Shown one piece after another: positions 62,087 through 64,000 of a stretch of DNA of 64,000 nucleotides. Numbering within the stretch: position 1 is the first letter of the stretch; each line of letters begins with the position of its first letter. Source of the DNA: Mesorhizobium sp. Its GTDB lineage: Bacteria > Pseudomonadota > Alphaproteobacteria > Rhizobiales > Rhizobiaceae. A program made the translations under genes and the position numbers. The notes beneath the pieces were generated by a model that worked only from the letters and a program-made list of their open reading frames with translations, did not search any database and was not told the DNA's origin. Location of the stretch: assembly GCA_004020645.1 (NCBI GenBank), contig SAQL01000005.1:186001-250000 (forward strand), written 5' to 3'.

Positions 62087-62855
62087 GCGTCTCGTCACCT
62101 TTGAAACCGACGGCGACCTCGGCATCGTCACGCTGCGCCGGCCGGAGAAATTCAACGCGCTCGACATCCCGATGCTGCGCGCGCTGGAAGCCGCGCTCGA
62201 TACGGCCGAGGCCGCGGACGGCGTCCGTGTCGTGCTGCTGTGCGGCGAAGGCAAGGGCTTTTGCTCGGGTGGCGATGTCGAAGCCTGGTCGCAAATGAGT
62301 GCCGCCGATTTTCAGGTGCAATGGGTGCGCTATGGCCACCGCGTCTTCGACCGGCTGGCGCGGCTACGGCAGCCGACCATCGCCGTGCTGTCCGGCCATG
62401 CGCTGGGCGGCGGGCTTGAACTGGCGGTCGCCTGCGACTTCCGGGTCGCCGAGGCGCAGGTGAAATTAGGTTTCCCGGAAACCTCGATCGGCGTGGTGCC
62501 CGGCTGGTCCGGCACGCAGCGCGCGGTGCGCCGCTTCGGCGCGCAAACGGTGCGCCGCATGGCACTTGGCGGCGAGATTTTTCTGGCGGCCGAGGCACTC
62601 GCTCTGGGCATCGTCGACCGGGTGGTCGACACGGGCGAGGCATTCACCGAGGCCAAGGCCTGGGCCGGCAAGATCGCCGAGCGCGGTCCGCTGGCAACCG
62701 AAGCCGCCAAGCTGATGATCGCGGTCGCCGAGGGCGAGGAAAGTGCCGCCGCCACGGAGGCGCTGGCCAGCGGCTTCATCGCGCTGACCGGCGATCTCAA
62801 GGCCGGCGTCAACGCTTTCAAGGTCAAGCAGAAACCAGCGTTTTCAAGATCCTAG
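62079..62855 (+). CDS. Enoyl-CoA hydratase/isomerase family protein
   Basis: 258-residue crotonase-fold protein. The oxyanion-hole segments are CGEGKGFCSGGDVEAWSQM and SGHALGGGLELAVACDFRVA. LGFPETSIGVVPGWSGTQRA carries the Glu (PET) and Gly features of hydratases. With the CoA-transferase it suggests that a CoA ester is hydrated or isomerised in this pathway. The start is ATG 62079, 8 bp inside the preceding gene. Confidence 0.93.
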
Positions 62856-62880
62856 AATGCAAGCGGAACCTGGAAATCAC

Positions 62881-64000
62881 ATGAATTTGCCCCTCACCAT
62901 CGCCATGCCTGCCGAGGCAGCCGCAGCGCCGAAAAGCTACCGGCTGCTGATCGACGGCAAGTTTATCGATGCGCGCGACGGCCGGACGCTGGAGCGCAAT
63001 AGCCCCGGCCACGGCTTCACCGTTTCGCGCTATGCACAAGCTGGCGAAGCGGAAGTCGAGGCGGCGGTGACCGCCGCGCACAAGGCTTTTGAGACCGGCC
63101 CCTGGCCGCGCATGAAGGCAGCAGAGCGCGCAGCGATCCTGCTCAAGGCGGCGGACCTGATCGAGGCGCGGCTCGAGGAGATTGCCCGGCTCGACGCGCT
63201 GGAATCCGGCAAGCCGATCGCCCAGGCGCGCGGCGAAATCGGCGGCGCCGTCAACATCTGGCGCTATGCCGCGGCGCTTGCCCGCACACTGCATGGCGAA
63301 ACCTACGCCAATCTCGGCGACGCCATGCTGGGCGTCGTGCTGCGTGAACCGATCGGCGTCGTCTCGATCATCACGCCTTGGAATTTTCCCTTCCTCATCG
63401 TCAGCCAGAAACTGCCGTTCGCGCTCGCCGCCGGCTGCACGGCGGTGGTCAAGCCGAGCGAGATGACCTCGGCCTCGACCTTCGTGCTCGGCGACATCCT
63501 GATGCAGGCCGGCTTGCCGGACGGCGTCGTCAACATCCTCGCTGGCCTGGGCGACGATGTCGGCGCGCCGATGGTCAGCCATACGCTGGTCGAGATGGTG
63601 TCGTTCACCGGCTCCACCCGGGTCGGCAAGATGACCATGGCGTCGGCTGCGAACTCTCTGAAGAAAGTCTCGATGGAGCTCGGCGGCAAAAACGGCCAGA
63701 TCGTCTTTCCAGACGCCGATCTCGAAGCGGCGGCCGACGCGGCGGTGTTCGGCGGCTTTTTCAACGCCGGCGAATGCTGCAACGCCGGCAGCCGGCTGAT
63801 CGTCCACGAGGCGATCGCCGACGACTTCCTCGGTGCGCTGAAGGCGCTCACCGCAAGGGTCACCGTCGGCGATCCGCTCGATATCAGCACCAAGGTCGGC
63901 GCGATGATCTCTTCCGAGCACCTGGCCAAGGTGACCGGATACGTGACGGCGGCGGCAAACGACGGCAGCAGCGTCTATAGCGGCGGCAAGCAGATCGCCT
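62881..64000 (+). CDS. Aldehyde dehydrogenase (partial, continues beyond window)
   Basis: 373 residues are visible before the window ends. Substrate and cofactor motifs of the NAD(P)-dependent superfamily are present: ITPWNFPFLIVSQKLPFALA, VVKPSEMT, SFTGSTRVGK, the catalytic Glu266 in MELGGKN and Cys300 in NAGECCNAGSR. It begins 25 bp after the hydratase and is the fifth gene of the operon. It probably oxidises an aldehyde or semialdehyde intermediate to the acid. No stop codon is reached. Confidence 0.93.
   Translation, partial: MNLPLTIAMPAEAAAAPKSYRLLIDGKFIDARDGRTLERNSPGHGFTVSRYAQAGEAEVEAAVTAAHKAFETGPWPRMKAAERAAILLKAADLIEARLEEIARLDALESGKPIAQARGEIGGAVNIWRYAAALARTLHGETYANLGDAMLGVVLREPIGVVSIITPWNFPFLIVSQKLPFALAAGCTAVVKPSEMTSASTFVLGDILMQAGLPDGVVNILAGLGDDVGAPMVSHTLVEMVSFTGSTRVGKMTMASAANSLKKVSMELGGKNGQIVFPDADLEAAADAAVFGGFFNAGECCNAGSRLIVHEAIADDFLGALKALTARVTVGDPLDISTKVGAMISSEHLAKVTGYVTAAANDGSSVYSGGKQIA

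Overview
The window looks like the chromosome of a rhizobial alphaproteobacterium (order Hyphomicrobiales, most likely Mesorhizobium or a close relative). The evidence is high GC coding bias, dense GCG/GGC-rich reading frames, a CpdR receiver protein, homospermidine synthase, a Brucella-type Omp10 lipoprotein, an AztC/AztD zinc system, an RpoH/ROSE-controlled small heat-shock gene and short palindromic intergenic repeats. No rRNA, CRISPR array or plasmid replication gene is seen.

Layout. 0-5.4 kb: the N-terminus of a response regulator, an M3 oligopeptidase, a membrane-anchored Ala/Lys/Pro-rich protein and a pabB/pabC-like pair for folate. 5.4-9.9 kb: a zinc-homeostasis locus (AztD chaperone, AztC binding protein, Zur, COG0523 GTPase) that has apparently lost its ATPase and permease and has a frameshifted Zur. 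10-24.3 kb: core metabolism and envelope genes (homospermidine synthase, Omp10, a LysM-tailed 5'-nucleotidase, ferrochelatase, SPFH/NfeD pair, KdsD, a beta-barrel protein, GalU, MltB, an SGNH hydrolase). 24.5-30.9 kb: the gltB-gltD glutamate synthase operon, read leftward. 31-38.8 kb: threonine aldolase, a TauE exporter, Hsp20 behind an RpoH promoter and RNA thermometer, a lipase, histidinol-phosphatase, a candidate anti-Shine-Dalgarno small RNA at 37.15-37.24 kb, N-formylglutamate amidohydrolase and CpdR.

38.9-55.6 kb is a genomic island of about 16.6 kb in a tRNA-Val(GAC) gene. Direct repeats of 94 and 92 bp containing the whole tRNA flank it. It carries a tyrosine integrase, a large helicase-like protein, an uncharacterised 235-residue protein, a three-gene overlapping operon (177-residue protein, 705-residue PIN-domain protein, 370-residue P-loop ATPase), a serine recombinase, and a type I restriction-modification operon with an extra gene between hsdS and hsdR. 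No conjugation genes are present, so it is an integrative island and probably a defence island. The PIN/ATPase operon is the best candidate for an undescribed system.

55.9-64 kb: a GDP-fucose synthase, then a catabolic cluster around a LacI-type regulator. A DUF993 gene reads left; regulator, Gfo/Idh/MocA oxidoreductase, CoA-transferase, enoyl-CoA hydratase and aldehyde dehydrogenase (cut by the window end) read right. Two matching palindromic operators lie between the two arms.
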